Assembly: GCF_030345075.1 (NCBI RefSeq) | Contig: NZ_CP128361.1 | Location: 682,001-746,000 of the forward strand | Direction: 5' to 3' | Source of the DNA: Solwaraspora sp. WMMA2065 | Lineage (GTDB): Bacteria > Actinomycetota > Actinomycetes > Mycobacteriales > Micromonosporaceae | DNA length: 64,000 nt | Shown here: positions 10,551 to 19,866 of the stretch, one piece after another | Position numbering within the stretch: the stretch's first letter is position 1 | How the letters are laid out: each line of letters opens with the position of its first letter | Program-made: the position numbers and the translations under genes | The notes under the pieces: model-generated | What the model saw: only the letters and a program-made list of their open reading frames with translations | Database searches by the model: none | Told to the model about the DNA's origin: nothing

Positions 10551-12047
10551 TCAGGAGACCCCGATCCGCTGCCACTGCTGGTTGCCGCCGGTGCCGCAGG
10601 TGTACTGGATCACCCGGGCGCTGTCGGCGGTGGAGTACCCGGCGACGTCGAGACACTTGCCGCTGTGCCGGGCCACGATCCGCTGGTAGCCGGAGCCCGC
10701 GTCGACCAGTTGCCACTGCTGGTCGGTGCGGCCCGGCTGGCAGGCGTACTGGGCGACGGCGGCGTGGTCGGCGGTGGAGCCGTTCGACACCGTCAGGCAG
10801 CGGTCGCTGTGTCGGGCCACCAGCTGGTGGTAGCCGGTACCCAGGTCACGTAGTAGCCAGTGCTGGTTGCCGCCGTTGTGGCAGCCGTACTGGGCGACGC
10901 CGGCGCCGTCCGTAGTGGACTCGTTGAGCACGTCGAGGCACTTGCCGCTGTGCCGGGCCCGCAGCGTCTCGTAGGCGTACCCGCCGCCGACGCCAGTGAC
11001 CTGCCCGGTCGCGGTGTCGATACTGATCTGTGGATGCCAGGCCATGCTCAGCGACGTGTTCGACGGGAAGGTCAGCGGTAGCCAGACGTAGCGGGACTCG
11101 TTGACCCGGCCGCCCCAGGCGCTGGCCCAGCGGTCACCGAGGTACAGGTACGAGGTGGTGGCGGTGCCCTGCACCGGCAGGACGTAGGCCGGCTGCGAGC
11201 CGTAGGTGATGCTGTCACCGAACGTGGTCGGGGCGGTCCAGGTGCCGGTGATGCTGTAGGCGGTGGCGTACCGGGCCTGGTTGGGCTGCCAGCCGGTGGC
11301 GCCGGAGGTGACCAGGAAGTAGACGCCGTTACGTTTGAACATGGCCGGCGCCTCCCGGTAGTTGCCCGGCCACAGGGTCTGCACCAGGGCGGCGACGCCG
11401 GTGTAGTCGGGGGTCAGCCGGTAGATGTTCAGGTCCGCGTTGACCCGGGTCGAGGAGATCAGGTACGCGGTGCCGTCGTCGTCGCGGAACACGGTCATGT
11501 CCCGCGAGTCGTACCCGAGCGGCCGGAAACTGCCCAGGTACGTGTAGTCGCCGTCGACGGTGTCGGAGGTGGCCACCGCCACCCGGGCCTGGCCGTAGTC
11601 GACGCCGTTCTCCCAGTGCATCCAGAGCACGTACTTGCCGGTGGCCGGGTTGTAGAGGATCTTGGGGCGCTCGATGTTGGCGACGGCGAGCTCCGGGCTG
11701 CTGGACTGTCGCAGCACGTGGTTGCGCAACTCCCAGGTGCGCAGGTCGGTTGACCGGTAGACGGAGACGTACCGGAAGGTGTGGTCGTCGTGGCGGTTCT
11801 CACCGAACCAGTAGTAGTACCCGCCCACCTTGATCATGCCGCCGCCGTGGGCGTGGACGCCGGCGCCGGTGGTGTCGGTGAACTGGGTGGCATTGGTGAC
11901 GGTGACCGGTGCGGCGGCGGCCGGTGCGGCGGCGAGCGCGAGCGCGGCGACCAGCATGAGCGGGACGGACAGGGCGGCGCAGGCGGTGCGGACCAGGCGC
12001 CGCCGCCAACGGCGGGGGTGTTCCCCGGGGCGGGGTGCGGCAGGCAT
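10551..12047 (-). CDS. Secreted GH43 enzyme with ricin-B (CBM13) domain, probable exo-beta-1,3-galactanase
   Basis: A secreted glycosidase of 498 residues. The ATG at 12047 follows AAGGAGG and starts a signal peptide with a twin-Arg/Arg-rich n-region (RRWRRRLVRT) and cleavage near APAAAAP; a longer frame to 12299 is rejected. Residues about 45-355 are a five-bladed GH43 domain with the HAHGGGMIKVGGYYYWFGE opening seen in the galactan 1,3-beta-galactosidase branch. Residues about 360-498 are a ricin-B lectin with three ARHSGKCLD-type repeats and QHW/QQW motifs. It probably trims the beta-1,3-galactan backbone of arabinogalactan. It is a single gene between two converging or diverging neighbours. 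Confidence 0.85.
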   Translation of the reverse strand: MPAAPRPGEHPRRWRRRLVRTACAALSVPLMLVAALALAAAPAAAAPVTVTNATQFTDTTGAGVHAHGGGMIKVGGYYYWFGENRHDDHTFRYVSVYRSTDLRTWELRNHVLRQSSSPELAVANIERPKILYNPATGKYVLWMHWENGVDYGQARVAVATSDTVDGDYTYLGSFRPLGYDSRDMTVFRDDDGTAYLISSTRVNADLNIYRLTPDYTGVAALVQTLWPGNYREAPAMFKRNGVYFLVTSGATGWQPNQARYATAYSITGTWTAPTTFGDSITYGSQPAYVLPVQGTATTSYLYLGDRWASAWGGRVNESRYVWLPLTFPSNTSLSMAWHPQISIDTATGQVTGVGGGYAYETLRARHSGKCLDVLNESTTDGAGVAQYGCHNGGNQHWLLRDLGTGYHQLVARHSDRCLTVSNGSTADHAAVAQYACQPGRTDQQWQLVDAGSGYQRIVARHSGKCLDVAGYSTADSARVIQYTCGTGGNQQWQRIGVS

Positions 12048-12254
12048 CGGCTGCCTCCTTCGGGGTGGCCGGATGTGGCGTCGCGGACGTACGGCACCAC
12101 GTGTGTCGATCCAGACTAGGCGTAAAAGCGATATGAATCGATGGCATGGCTCGCTGGTCACCTGTGGATCGTCGTACGGTCGTACCGACCGCCGACCAAC
12201 CGACGCTCGATTCTCGACTCTCAACCTCGACCACGATCCTGACAGGAGCATCCG

Positions 12255-12857
12255 GTGTCCGACGCCCCGAAGACCGCGAACACGGCCGAGCCACTGCACC
12301 CGCTACTCGCCGACCGGTGGAGCCCGCGTGCCTTCGACCCCGAGCACCGGCTCACCGACCGGCAGCTGACCGCGCTGCTGGAAGCCGCCCGCTGGGCACC
12401 CAGCTGCGGAAACAGCCAACCCTGGCGGTTCGGCGTGGTCCGCCGTGGCGACGCCGCCCACGTCAGCCTGCTCGCCGCGCTCGACCCGGGAAACCGGGTT
12501 TGGGCGCACGCCGCCGCCGCGTTGATCGTGGTGGCCGCGCAGACCGTCGCCGACAGTGGCGCGAGCCGCCCGTGGGCCGCCTACGACACCGGACAGGCGG
12601 TCGCGCACCTGTCGATCCAGGCCCAGCACGAAGGGCTCGCCGTGCACCAGCTCGCCGGCTTCGACGCCGAACGGGTCGCGGCGCTGCTGCCCACGGCGGC
12701 GGTCACCCCGCTGGTCGTCGTCGCCGTCGGTCGCCGGGCCGCCACCATCGAGCTCGACGAGCCGCTCGCCACGAGGGAGCGCGCCGCCCGGCACCGGCTG
12801 CCCGTCGCCGACCTGCTGCTGTCGGTACGCCCGTCGTCGGTGCCCGACCCCGTGTGA
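12255..12857 (+). CDS. Nitroreductase family protein
   Basis: A 200-residue FMN-dependent nitroreductase-fold oxidoreductase. The FMN-binding start RWSPRAFDPEHRLTD and ARWAPSCGNSQPWRFGVV are typical of the family. The C-terminal phosphate-binding Arg region is less clear. It likely reduces quinones, nitro compounds or another NAD(P)H-linked substrate in the cytoplasm; the true substrate cannot be read. The GTG at 12255 follows ACAGGAGC with good spacing. It is divergent from the GH43 gene and followed by the SPFH pair. Confidence 0.88.
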   Translation: MSDAPKTANTAEPLHPLLADRWSPRAFDPEHRLTDRQLTALLEAARWAPSCGNSQPWRFGVVRRGDAAHVSLLAALDPGNRVWAHAAAALIVVAAQTVADSGASRPWAAYDTGQAVAHLSIQAQHEGLAVHQLAGFDAERVAALLPTAAVTPLVVVAVGRRAATIELDEPLATRERAARHRLPVADLLLSVRPSSVPDPV

Positions 12858-12954
12858 CCGTCACCCCGGTTGACCTGGGTGGCTAGCATTTCGCGGGACC
12901 GGTGCGCCGAGCCGGCCGAGTCGGGCGCCGACCGAGAGCTGCGGAAGGGGAACC

Positions 12955-14589
12955 GTGTCACGGGTCCAACAAGGTATACGCAACGCCGCCTATGCGATAG
13001 CCGAGGGTGGCGATCCACGTCAAATGGCCATGGCCGAGCTGCGCCGCCGTGGCAGTGCCGGCACCGGCGGGGCCGGCGGCGGTCAGCCGGTTGAGGACGG
13101 GATGGACCCGGTCGACTTCCCGGCGGCCCGTGACCTCGGTGGGAGCATCGACACCGTCATGGAACAGCGCCGGGTGCCGCTGGACGACGCGGGGGAGGTG
13201 CTCAACCGCAGCGAGCAGCGGCGCGGCGAGGGCGGGGCGGCGCACGTCATCTGCCCGATGGTGATTCCGCGCGGCCGTTCGCTGCTCACCATGCTGCCGG
13301 TGTCGCTGCTGCTGGTGCTCGGCGTACTCGGCTCCGCGGTGGTCTCGGTCGCCGGTGGCAACCTGTTACTCAACCCGTTGTTCGGGATCCACTACTGGGT
13401 GCTGTCGCTGTTCGCCGTCGGCTTCGTCTGGTGGCGCCAGGGCATGGTGATGGTGCCGGACGGCTGCGCCGCGTTGATCACCCGGTTCGGCAAGCTGGAG
13501 CAGGTCGTCGGCCCCGGCCGGGTGATCCTGCTGAACCCGTGGAAGCGGGTGTCGTACATCGTCAACACCACCCGCGAGTACCCGTTCAACGCACCGGTGC
13601 GTGAGGCCCCGACCAAGGGCGGCGTGAAGGCGTCCATCGACCTGTTCATCCAGTTCCGGATCAGTGACCCGGTGGAGTTCGTCTACACCCTCGGCGCGGT
13701 CCGCGGCTTCGAGGAGAAGCTCAGCAACGCGGTCAGCGAGACCATCCGCAGCCTGATCTACGAACAGCAGGCCGCCGACATCTACAACATGGTCGGCGAG
13801 GACACCGGCCGCCTGCTGGAGCAACTCAACCAGCAGTTCCTCCCGGCGGTCGAGCTGACCAACGCCAACATCACCCACGCCGAGCCGTCCGACCGGGAGT
13901 ACCGGATGGACCTCGCCGCGCCCGAGATGGTGCGGGTCGCCAAGGACGCCTACACCCACCAGTACGCGTTGCAGCTGCGCAAGGAGCAGGACGAGGGCGA
14001 CCTGACCAAGGAGCTGGCCACCCTGCACGAAACCCTGTCCGGCATCCAGGCCGAGATCGCCCAGTACCAGGCGCAGATGGACACCGCGGTCGAGCGGGAG
14101 ACCAACCGCGCCGAGGCGCTCGCCCGCCAGCGGTACGTGCTGGCCGAGTCCGAGGCACGGGCCAACGCCGCCCTGCTGGAGGCGCAGGCCCTGGACATCC
14201 GGGCGGTCACCGCCGCCGAAGCACCGGAGATCCTCGACTACCGCTACCAGCGGGAGGTGCTCGACACCCTGGAGGAGGTCGCCGACCACCTGCCCCGGCT
14301 GGTGCGCATCGGCGGCTCCACCGACCCGGACGGCGCGGTGGGCGTGGACCTGCTGAAACTGGCCCGCGAACTGGTCGGCGAACGAGGTGCCGAACTGTTC
14401 AGCGAGACCGACATGGCCACGATGCGCACCCGGCTGACCGAGGTCGCCGCCCGGATCGCCGAACGCGAGCCGGAGATCGCCGCACTGCGCGAGGCCGACC
14501 AACCGACCGTTCCGGGCACCGACGCCGGCGTTTCCCTGGCCCCCGGTGCGCCGGAGCCGACCGACGACGAGACGGAGGCACAGCGGTGA
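12955..14589 (+). CDS. SPFH/band 7 membrane protein (first of a coupled pair)
   Basis: A 544-residue stomatin/flotillin-like protein. The first 100 residues are polar, then come two membrane segments (about 107-130 and 144-160, ending WW), then an SPFH domain (about 165-340) with GCAALITRFGKLEQVVGPGRV and NAVSETIRSLIYEQQ. The region 340-430 is an Ala/Glu/Gln-rich coiled coil (KEQDEGDLTKELATLHETL), followed by a polar tail. Such proteins form large membrane-bound rings or scaffolds. The GTG at 12955 follows GGAAGGGG. Its stop overlaps the start of a second SPFH gene, so the two probably form a hetero-oligomer like HflK/HflC. Confidence 0.85.
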   Translation: MSRVQQGIRNAAYAIAEGGDPRQMAMAELRRRGSAGTGGAGGGQPVEDGMDPVDFPAARDLGGSIDTVMEQRRVPLDDAGEVLNRSEQRRGEGGAAHVICPMVIPRGRSLLTMLPVSLLLVLGVLGSAVVSVAGGNLLLNPLFGIHYWVLSLFAVGFVWWRQGMVMVPDGCAALITRFGKLEQVVGPGRVILLNPWKRVSYIVNTTREYPFNAPVREAPTKGGVKASIDLFIQFRISDPVEFVYTLGAVRGFEEKLSNAVSETIRSLIYEQQAADIYNMVGEDTGRLLEQLNQQFLPAVELTNANITHAEPSDREYRMDLAAPEMVRVAKDAYTHQYALQLRKEQDEGDLTKELATLHETLSGIQAEIAQYQAQMDTAVERETNRAEALARQRYVLAESEARANAALLEAQALDIRAVTAAEAPEILDYRYQREVLDTLEEVADHLPRLVRIGGSTDPDGAVGVDLLKLARELVGERGAELFSETDMATMRTRLTEVAARIAEREPEIAALREADQPTVPGTDAGVSLAPGAPEPTDDETEAQR

Positions 14590-15890
14590 TGAGCAAACTC
14601 AGCGGCGGCAGGTCGGTCATCTCCGAGGCGGTGGCACCGTGGAGCGAGCTCGCCCAGCTGCTGCGCGGCGGTGACGCGGGCAGCCTCGTACCGGTGGTGA
14701 TCCCCAAGCACCGGCGCCGGCTCGGCTGGATGGTGCCGCTCTGGCTCGGTCTGCTCGCCCTGCTGTCCGGCGTGATGTTCACCCTGAACGGGGCCGACGG
14801 GCTGGTCGGCGCCGCGTACGGCGCCCTCGCCACAGCCAGCTATCTCGCTGGCGTGGCGCTGCTGCTGCTCGGCGCGCTCTGGTGGTGGCGGTCGTCCATC
14901 GTGGAGATTGAACAGGGCACTCATGGGGTGCTGACCCGCTACGGTGCGGTCGTGCGCACCCTGGAACCGGGCCGGCACTACCTGTGGCATCCCTGGTCTC
15001 GGGTCGACTTCGTCGTCGACGTGGCCACCGAGATTCCGTACTCGGCGCCGGTGATGGCCTGCCCGACCCGGGAGAACGTGCCGCTGCGCTCGATCGAGTT
15101 CTTCATGAAGCTGCGGATCACCGACGCGGTGCTGTTCGTCCGGGCCATCGGCGCCGGCAACTTCGACCTGGTGCTGTCCAGCGCCGTGCAGGACGCCATC
15201 CGGCAGCGGGCCCGCCAGGTGCAGACCGAACGGGCGTACGACCTGCGTGGCTCCGACGTCGCCGACATGCAGGAGCTGCTCAACCGGCAGCTGTCCCGCT
15301 ACGGCGTGCGGATCACCGGCTGCAACATCCCCGACGTGCAGCTGCCCACCCAGTACCAGCAGCACCTGGCCACCCGGGAGCGGGTCGCCAAGGAGCACGC
15401 CGCGTACGAGCAGGAGTGGGGGCTGACCCGCAAGCGGCGCATCGACAGCCTGCAGATGGACATCGAGCGGGCCAAGAAGGTGCGTGACGCCCGGTTCGTC
15501 GAGGTCAAGGCGGCCCTGAACAAGGCCCGTGAGCAGGTCGCGCAGCTGTTGGAGGAGCAGGAGACCAACGCGCAGCGGGTCCGGTTCGAGATCGAGACCC
15601 GGGGCCGCAGTGGGCTGATCGCCGCCGAGAACGAGGCCAAGGCGCAACGCCGGCTGGCCCAGGCGTACCGGGACAACCGGGCGGTCCTGCAGTACGAGCT
15701 GGCGCTGCGCCGGCTGGAGGTGGGCGCTGCGCTCGCCGGCAAGGCCCCGCAGCCGGTGGTGGTACGCACCGACGGTACCGGCGGCGGGGACGTCTCGGCA
15801 CTGTCCACCCTGCTCACCGCGCAGTTGCTGCCGCGTACCGTTGCGTTGCCGGCCCGCGGCGCCGCCGCGAGCGCAGACGACGCCGACTGA
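14586..15890 (+). CDS. SPFH/band 7 membrane protein (second of a coupled pair)
   Basis: A 434-residue SPFH protein. Two hydrophobic segments (about 49-68 and 78-100, the latter ending WWWR) precede the SPFH domain (THGVLTRYGAVVRTLEPGRHYLWHPWSRVDFV) and a long Arg/Gln/Glu-rich coiled coil. The start is GTG 14586 (four-base overlap with the upstream stop) or ATG 14589. The two SPFH genes share topology but are clearly diverged, so they are old paralogues. The last 273 bases of this gene are repeated exactly at 25405-25677. A strong terminator follows. Confidence 0.85.
   Translation: MMSKLSGGRSVISEAVAPWSELAQLLRGGDAGSLVPVVIPKHRRRLGWMVPLWLGLLALLSGVMFTLNGADGLVGAAYGALATASYLAGVALLLLGALWWWRSSIVEIEQGTHGVLTRYGAVVRTLEPGRHYLWHPWSRVDFVVDVATEIPYSAPVMACPTRENVPLRSIEFFMKLRITDAVLFVRAIGAGNFDLVLSSAVQDAIRQRARQVQTERAYDLRGSDVADMQELLNRQLSRYGVRITGCNIPDVQLPTQYQQHLATRERVAKEHAAYEQEWGLTRKRRIDSLQMDIERAKKVRDARFVEVKAALNKAREQVAQLLEEQETNAQRVRFEIETRGRSGLIAAENEAKAQRRLAQAYRDNRAVLQYELALRRLEVGAALAGKAPQPVVVRTDGTGGGDVSALSTLLTAQLLPRTVALPARGAAASADDAD
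15618..15890 (+). repeat. 273-bp perfect direct repeat, copy 1 (3' end of the SPFH gene)
   Basis: Bases 15618-15890 are identical, with no mismatch, to 25405-25677. This copy is in its natural place and encodes the last 90 residues of the SPFH protein, ending exactly at its TGA. The flanking bases differ from those of copy 2 on both sides (G/T before, C/T after). The two copies are 9.8 kb apart in the same orientation. Confidence 0.98.
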
Positions 15891-15918
15891 CAGACCCGAT
15901 CGACTCGCGATCGGCGTG

Positions 15919-15956
15919 ACCGGGCGGTCGGACCGGAAACGGTCCGCCCGCCCGGT
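15919..15956. terminator. Bidirectional hairpin terminator after the SPFH pair
   Basis: ACCGGGCGGTCGGACCG at 15919-15935 pairs with 15940-15956 (17 base pairs, one mismatch) around a GAAA tetraloop. It lies between the convergent SPFH and metal-binding lipoprotein genes. Confidence 0.8.
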
Positions 15957-15965
15957 GGCTCGGGA

Positions 15966-16754
15966 TCAGGCGAGGGCGGCGCTGATGTTCTCCGCGTTGG
16001 TGCGGAACACCGTCAGCAGGTCCAGGTCGTCACCGGGGTAATTGATGATGTCGACCCTGGCGGCCCCTTCGACGTCTGGGTTGGCTCCGGGCAGGTGCGC
16101 GTTGGCCAGCACCACGGTCGGCTCTGCCGCAGTCAGTTCGGCCAGTTGGCTCGCGGTGACCGGCTGCGGGCCGTAGGTACCGGCGACCTGCAGACCGGCG
16201 AACTCCGCCCAGTACGCGATGAACAGCTGGGCCACCGCCGTTCCCGGCTCCGGCGCGGCCGTCTTGACCTGCTCGGACAGCTCCGCGTAGGTGCTGTCGA
16301 ACTCGGCGAGCCAGGCGGTGGCCGCGTCGGCGGTGCCGAACAGCGCACCGAGCCGGTTCACTTCGGCGGTGATCGCAGCGGGAGTGTTCTCCAACTGTAC
16401 GGCGATCAGCTCCGCGTCGCCGCCGGCAGCTTCGGTCAGCCGGTCGGCGAATCCGTCGAACTCGGCATACAGCACGTAGTCGGCGTCGGCGACGGCGGCC
16501 AGGTCACTGGGCTTCGGGTCGTAGTCCGGCGGATGCTGCACGTTGGCCGGGGCGATCACCGTGATGTCGGCGACCCCGGCGGCCCTGGCCAGCGCGCCGA
16601 CCCAGGTGGTGGAGGCGACGATCGCCGGCCCGCCGGCCGGGGGGCCGTCGGCGTCCGGCGCGGTCTGGCCGGCGTCAGTGCTGCCACACCCGGTCGCCGA
16701 CAGGGCGAGTGTGGTCGTCGCGGTCAACGCGACGACGGTTCGTGACCAGCGCAT
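15966..16754 (-). CDS. Metal-type ABC transporter substrate-binding lipoprotein
   Basis: A 262-residue lipoprotein with a signal peptide ending in the lipobox LSATGC, anchoring it outside the cytoplasmic membrane. The fold pattern (VASTTWVGALARAAG, HPPDYDPKPSDL, NAHLPGANPDVEGAARVDIINYPG) fits the cluster A-I/ZnuA-TroA family that binds Zn, Mn or other metals. The long His-rich loop of ZnuA is absent, so the ligand is uncertain. The ATG at 16754 follows AAGGAG and lies inside the end of the permease gene (80-base overlap). It is the last gene of the operon beginning at 21746. Confidence 0.85.
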   Translation of the reverse strand: MRWSRTVVALTATTTLALSATGCGSTDAGQTAPDADGPPAGGPAIVASTTWVGALARAAGVADITVIAPANVQHPPDYDPKPSDLAAVADADYVLYAEFDGFADRLTEAAGGDAELIAVQLENTPAAITAEVNRLGALFGTADAATAWLAEFDSTYAELSEQVKTAAPEPGTAVAQLFIAYWAEFAGLQVAGTYGPQPVTASQLAELTAAEPTVVLANAHLPGANPDVEGAARVDIINYPGDDLDLLTVFRTNAENISAALA

Positions 16755-17562
16755 GCAGTGCTCCTTCAGGGATGAGATAGGTGAGCAGGGTCAGGGTGCC
16801 GGCCACCAGGACCAGGACGGGGCCGGGTGGCTGGTCGAGCAGCAGCGCGGCGGTGAAGCCGACCGCGTTGCCGAGTACGCCGAAGGCGACCGCCCAGGCG
16901 GCCATCGAGGTCAGCGACCGACCGAGGTTGCGGGCGGCCAGGGCCGGCAGGATGGTCAGCGCGTCGACTAGCAGCGCGCCGGTGAGCCGGATGGAGGCTC
17001 CGATCGCGACCGCCACGACGATGAGCAGCGCGAGCATCAGGCCGCCGGCGGCCACACCGGAGCACAGCGCCAGTTCGCGGTCGAACAGCAGCAGTGCCAG
17101 CTGCCGCCGGTATCGCCAGAACAACAGGTGCACGGCGACGGCGAGGACCGTCAGCACGACCAGGTCGACGTCGCGGGTGGCCAGGATCGACCCCCACAGA
17201 AGCTCGAACGCACCGGTGGCGTTCACCCCGGACACCGACAGCACCAGCAGCGCGGTGGCGATCGCGAAGGTCATCAGCAGGCCCATCGCGCCGGGCAGCC
17301 CGGCCGGCCGGCGGGCCAGCGGGGCGACTCCGGCACCGGCCAACCCGCAGGCCACCAGCCCGCACAGCATCGGGTCGAGCCCGACGAGCAGACCGACGGC
17401 GATGCCGAGCAACGCCACGTGCATGATCGCGAACCGGACGGCGATGATGTCCAGACCGACGATGAACACCCCGACGATCGGCAACCCGACGGCGGCGACG
17501 GCCAACCCGATCGCCGACCGCTGGACCGCCGGCAGGGCCAGCAGCTCGAGGAAGTGCTCCAC
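16675..17562 (-). CDS. Metal-type ABC transporter permease (ZnuB/TroC-like)
   Basis: A 295-residue inner membrane permease with about eight hydrophobic segments and the family pattern LLLVDALTILPALAARNLGRSL near the C-terminal third. It would form the channel of a TroABC/ZnuABC-like importer. The GTG at 17562 (VEHFLELLALP) starts four bases after the ATPase stop; a longer frame reaching 18021 is only a shadow of the ATPase gene. The C-terminal 27 or so residues overlap the lipoprotein gene in another frame. Confidence 0.85.
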   Translation of the reverse strand: MEHFLELLALPAVQRSAIGLAVAAVGLPIVGVFIVGLDIIAVRFAIMHVALLGIAVGLLVGLDPMLCGLVACGLAGAGVAPLARRPAGLPGAMGLLMTFAIATALLVLSVSGVNATGAFELLWGSILATRDVDLVVLTVLAVAVHLLFWRYRRQLALLLFDRELALCSGVAAGGLMLALLIVVAVAIGASIRLTGALLVDALTILPALAARNLGRSLTSMAAWAVAFGVLGNAVGFTAALLLDQPPGPVLVLVAGTLTLLTYLIPEGALHALVTNRRRVDRDDHTRPVGDRVWQH

Positions 17563-17566
17563 CTGG

Positions 17567-18244
17567 TCAGACCACCCGTAACGTGCCGGCGGCCATCTCG
17601 GCGACCCGGTCGCAGGCACGGGACATCGCCCGGTCATGTGAGACGACGATGACGGTGACCGGCAGCCCGGCCAGCAGCCCGGCGACCTGTTCCTGACCGC
17701 CGAAGTCGAGCGCGGCGGTCGGTTCGTCGGCGAGCAGCGCACGGGCCCCAGCGGCGACCGCGCCGAAGGCCCGGGCCAGGAACACCCGCTGCAGTTGCCC
17801 GCCGGAGAGCGTGTGCAGTGGCCGGTCGTCGAGACCGCCGACACCGAGGGCGTCGGCCGCGTCGGCGGCGGCTGCCGGTGCGCCGCCGCTGGCCAGCAGT
17901 TCCTGGACCAGCAGCGGGAAATGCCCCGGGGTGAGCCGCTGCGGCACCCAGGCCACCTCGCGGCGTCGTCGTGCCCAGCCGTCGCGGCCGGCCGCGACCA
18001 CGCCGTCGACCGAGACGGCACCGGCGGCCAGCGGGTGCAGCCCGAGGACGGTGCGCAGCAGCGTCGTCTTGCCGGAGCCGTTCGCTCCGGTCAACGCCAC
18101 GTGCTCGCCGGCGTCGACGGCGAGGTCCACCGAGTGGACCACCGTGCGTCGGCCGTACCGGCAGGTCACGCCGCTGAAGGTGACGGGAGCACCGCCGGCC
18201 GGTCGCGCCACTGCCGAGGCGGCGGTGGCTGATGGTCGGGTCAT
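17567..18244 (-). CDS. Metal-type ABC transporter ATP-binding protein (ZnuC-like)
   Basis: A 225-residue ATPase. Walker A is GANGSGKTT, the signature LSGGQLQRVFLARAF, Walker B ALLADEPTAALD, and the switch His is in VVSHDRAM. RREVAWVPQRL contains the Q loop. It energises import by the neighbouring permease. The ATG at 18244 overlaps the stop of the upstream AMP-ligase gene (ATGA), so transporter translation is tied to that of the ligase, an unusual pairing. A start at 18280 is possible but lies inside the ligase gene. Confidence 0.88.
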   Translation of the reverse strand: MTRPSATAASAVARPAGGAPVTFSGVTCRYGRRTVVHSVDLAVDAGEHVALTGANGSGKTTLLRTVLGLHPLAAGAVSVDGVVAAGRDGWARRRREVAWVPQRLTPGHFPLLVQELLASGGAPAAAADAADALGVGGLDDRPLHTLSGGQLQRVFLARAFGAVAAGARALLADEPTAALDFGGQEQVAGLLAGLPVTVIVVSHDRAMSRACDRVAEMAAGTLRVV

Positions 18245-19866
18245 CGGGGCGATCCGGCGGTGAGCTGCTCCCGCAGCCACCGCTTGTCCACCTTGCCGGC
18301 CGGCGACAGGGGCAACGCGTCGAAGATCCGCAGGTGCTCCGGCAACTTGGCACGTTCCAGGCCGTGCGTCTCGGTCAGGTAGCTGGTGAGTTCGTCGAGG
18401 GTTGGTGCGGACGCCCCGTCGCGCAGTGCCAGGCAGGCTGCCATCCGTTCACCCATCAACCGGTCCGGTACTCCCACACAGGCGACCTGACGCACCGCCG
18501 GGTGCTGTGCCAGGAGCAGCTCCACCTCGACCGGTGAGAGGTTGCGCCCACCCCGGATGACGATCTCGTTGCGCCGGCCGACCACATGGAGGAAGCCGTC
18601 CGGGTCGATCCGACCGAGATCACCGGTGCGCACCCAGCCGCCGTCGGTGCGGTACCGGGCGTCGAACTCGGCGTCGACGTAGCAGTGCGGGCTCATCGGC
18701 CCGAGCCCCCAGATCTCGCCGACGGCGCCCGTTGTGACGTCGCGGCCGTCCTCGCCGACGATCCGGACCGCCGCGACCGCCGGGTTGGGCCGGCCGACCG
18801 CGTCGTGCACCGCGGCCGGTGAAGCGGCCGGGTCGGTGGTGCAGTTGACCCCGTCCGCCGAGCCGTAGCAGTTGACGTAGGCGCAGCCGAACCGGTCCCG
18901 GCAGGCGGCCACCGTCGCCGGGTCGACCCGGGAACCGCCAGCCACTACGGCCCGCAGCGTCGAGGTGTCCACGTCGGCTACGGCGGGATGGTCCAGCATC
19001 ATGGTGAACATCGTCGGCACCCCGAACACCAGGTGCGGGCCGTGCCGGTCGATCAGGTCGAGCGCCCCGGCGGCGTCGAACCGGGACTGCACCAGCAGGG
19101 TCCCGCCGAACCGTGCCACGGTCACCGCCGACCCGGACGACCCGAACGACGACGCCAGCGGCACCAGGAACAGGTTACGCATCGGACCGGGCCCGGTGTG
19201 CAGCGCGCCGATGAACGTGCCCCGGCCGCCGGCAAGGGCCTCGTGTGAATAGACGATCATCTTTGGGGCGGCCTCGGAGCCGGAGGAGACCAGGATCCGA
19301 GCGGGGGCGTCCGGCGCCACCGGCGGCCGGTGCGACAACGCGGTGCCGTCGACGGCCAGGCTTTCCAGACTGTCCGGGCCACCGGTCCCGGCCACCAGCA
19401 CGATGCGCAGGTCCGGCAGGTCATCGCGCAGCCCGGCGAGCACATCGGCGTACCCGACGTCGCCGAACTTGTGGGCCACCACGACGGCGGCGGCGCGGGA
19501 CCGGCGCAGCAGGGTCAGGGTGTCCCGGCGGCCCCGACCGATCGGGTACGGCAGCACGACCGCCCCGATCGCGGCTGCGGCGAGGTCCACTGCCACCGCC
19601 CGCCAGCTGTTGGGCAACTGGACGGCGATCACCTCGCCCGGCCGGACGCCGGCGGTGTGCAGCGCGCCGGCCAGTCGGTTCACCCGGTCGGCGAGCTCCG
19701 CGTACGAGTGGGTGCCGTCGTCGTCGATCACCGCTGCCCGATCCGGCGCGGCGGCGACCTGTCGGGTGAACAAGGTGTACAGGTCGGCGTCGGGGTAGTA
19801 GCCGGCATGGCGCCACCAGCGGCGCAGCTCGGCGGGGACCAGGTCGGTGGCGGTCAGCACGGTCAC
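18241..19866 (-). CDS. AMP-forming acyl/aryl-CoA ligase (ANL superfamily)
   Basis: A 541-residue adenylating enzyme that would activate a carboxylic acid with ATP. Motifs in order: the P-loop variant SSGSEAAPK (usual SSGTTGxPK), NCYGSADG for the A5 motif, TGDLGRIDPDGFLHVVGRRNEIVIRG hinge region, and the C-terminal PAGKVDKRWLR with the catalytic Lys. The start GWWRHAGYYPDADLYTLF-like region resembles aryl-acid (DhbE-type) and alicyclic acid ligases more than long-chain FadD. It overlaps the CoA-transferase upstream and the ABC ATPase downstream by four bases each. Substrate unknown. Confidence 0.88.
   Translation of the reverse strand: MTVLTATDLVPAELRRWWRHAGYYPDADLYTLFTRQVAAAPDRAAVIDDDGTHSYAELADRVNRLAGALHTAGVRPGEVIAVQLPNSWRAVAVDLAAAAIGAVVLPYPIGRGRRDTLTLLRRSRAAAVVVAHKFGDVGYADVLAGLRDDLPDLRIVLVAGTGGPDSLESLAVDGTALSHRPPVAPDAPARILVSSGSEAAPKMIVYSHEALAGGRGTFIGALHTGPGPMRNLFLVPLASSFGSSGSAVTVARFGGTLLVQSRFDAAGALDLIDRHGPHLVFGVPTMFTMMLDHPAVADVDTSTLRAVVAGGSRVDPATVAACRDRFGCAYVNCYGSADGVNCTTDPAASPAAVHDAVGRPNPAVAAVRIVGEDGRDVTTGAVGEIWGLGPMSPHCYVDAEFDARYRTDGGWVRTGDLGRIDPDGFLHVVGRRNEIVIRGGRNLSPVEVELLLAQHPAVRQVACVGVPDRLMGERMAACLALRDGASAPTLDELTSYLTETHGLERAKLPEHLRIFDALPLSPAGKVDKRWLREQLTAGSPR

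Noticed and set aside
17566-17572. GTCAGAC in the metal-type ABC genes as a further operator of the GntR regulon
   Set aside because: It lies at a coding junction (ATPase stop/permease start) with no promoter boxes; a chance match is likely.
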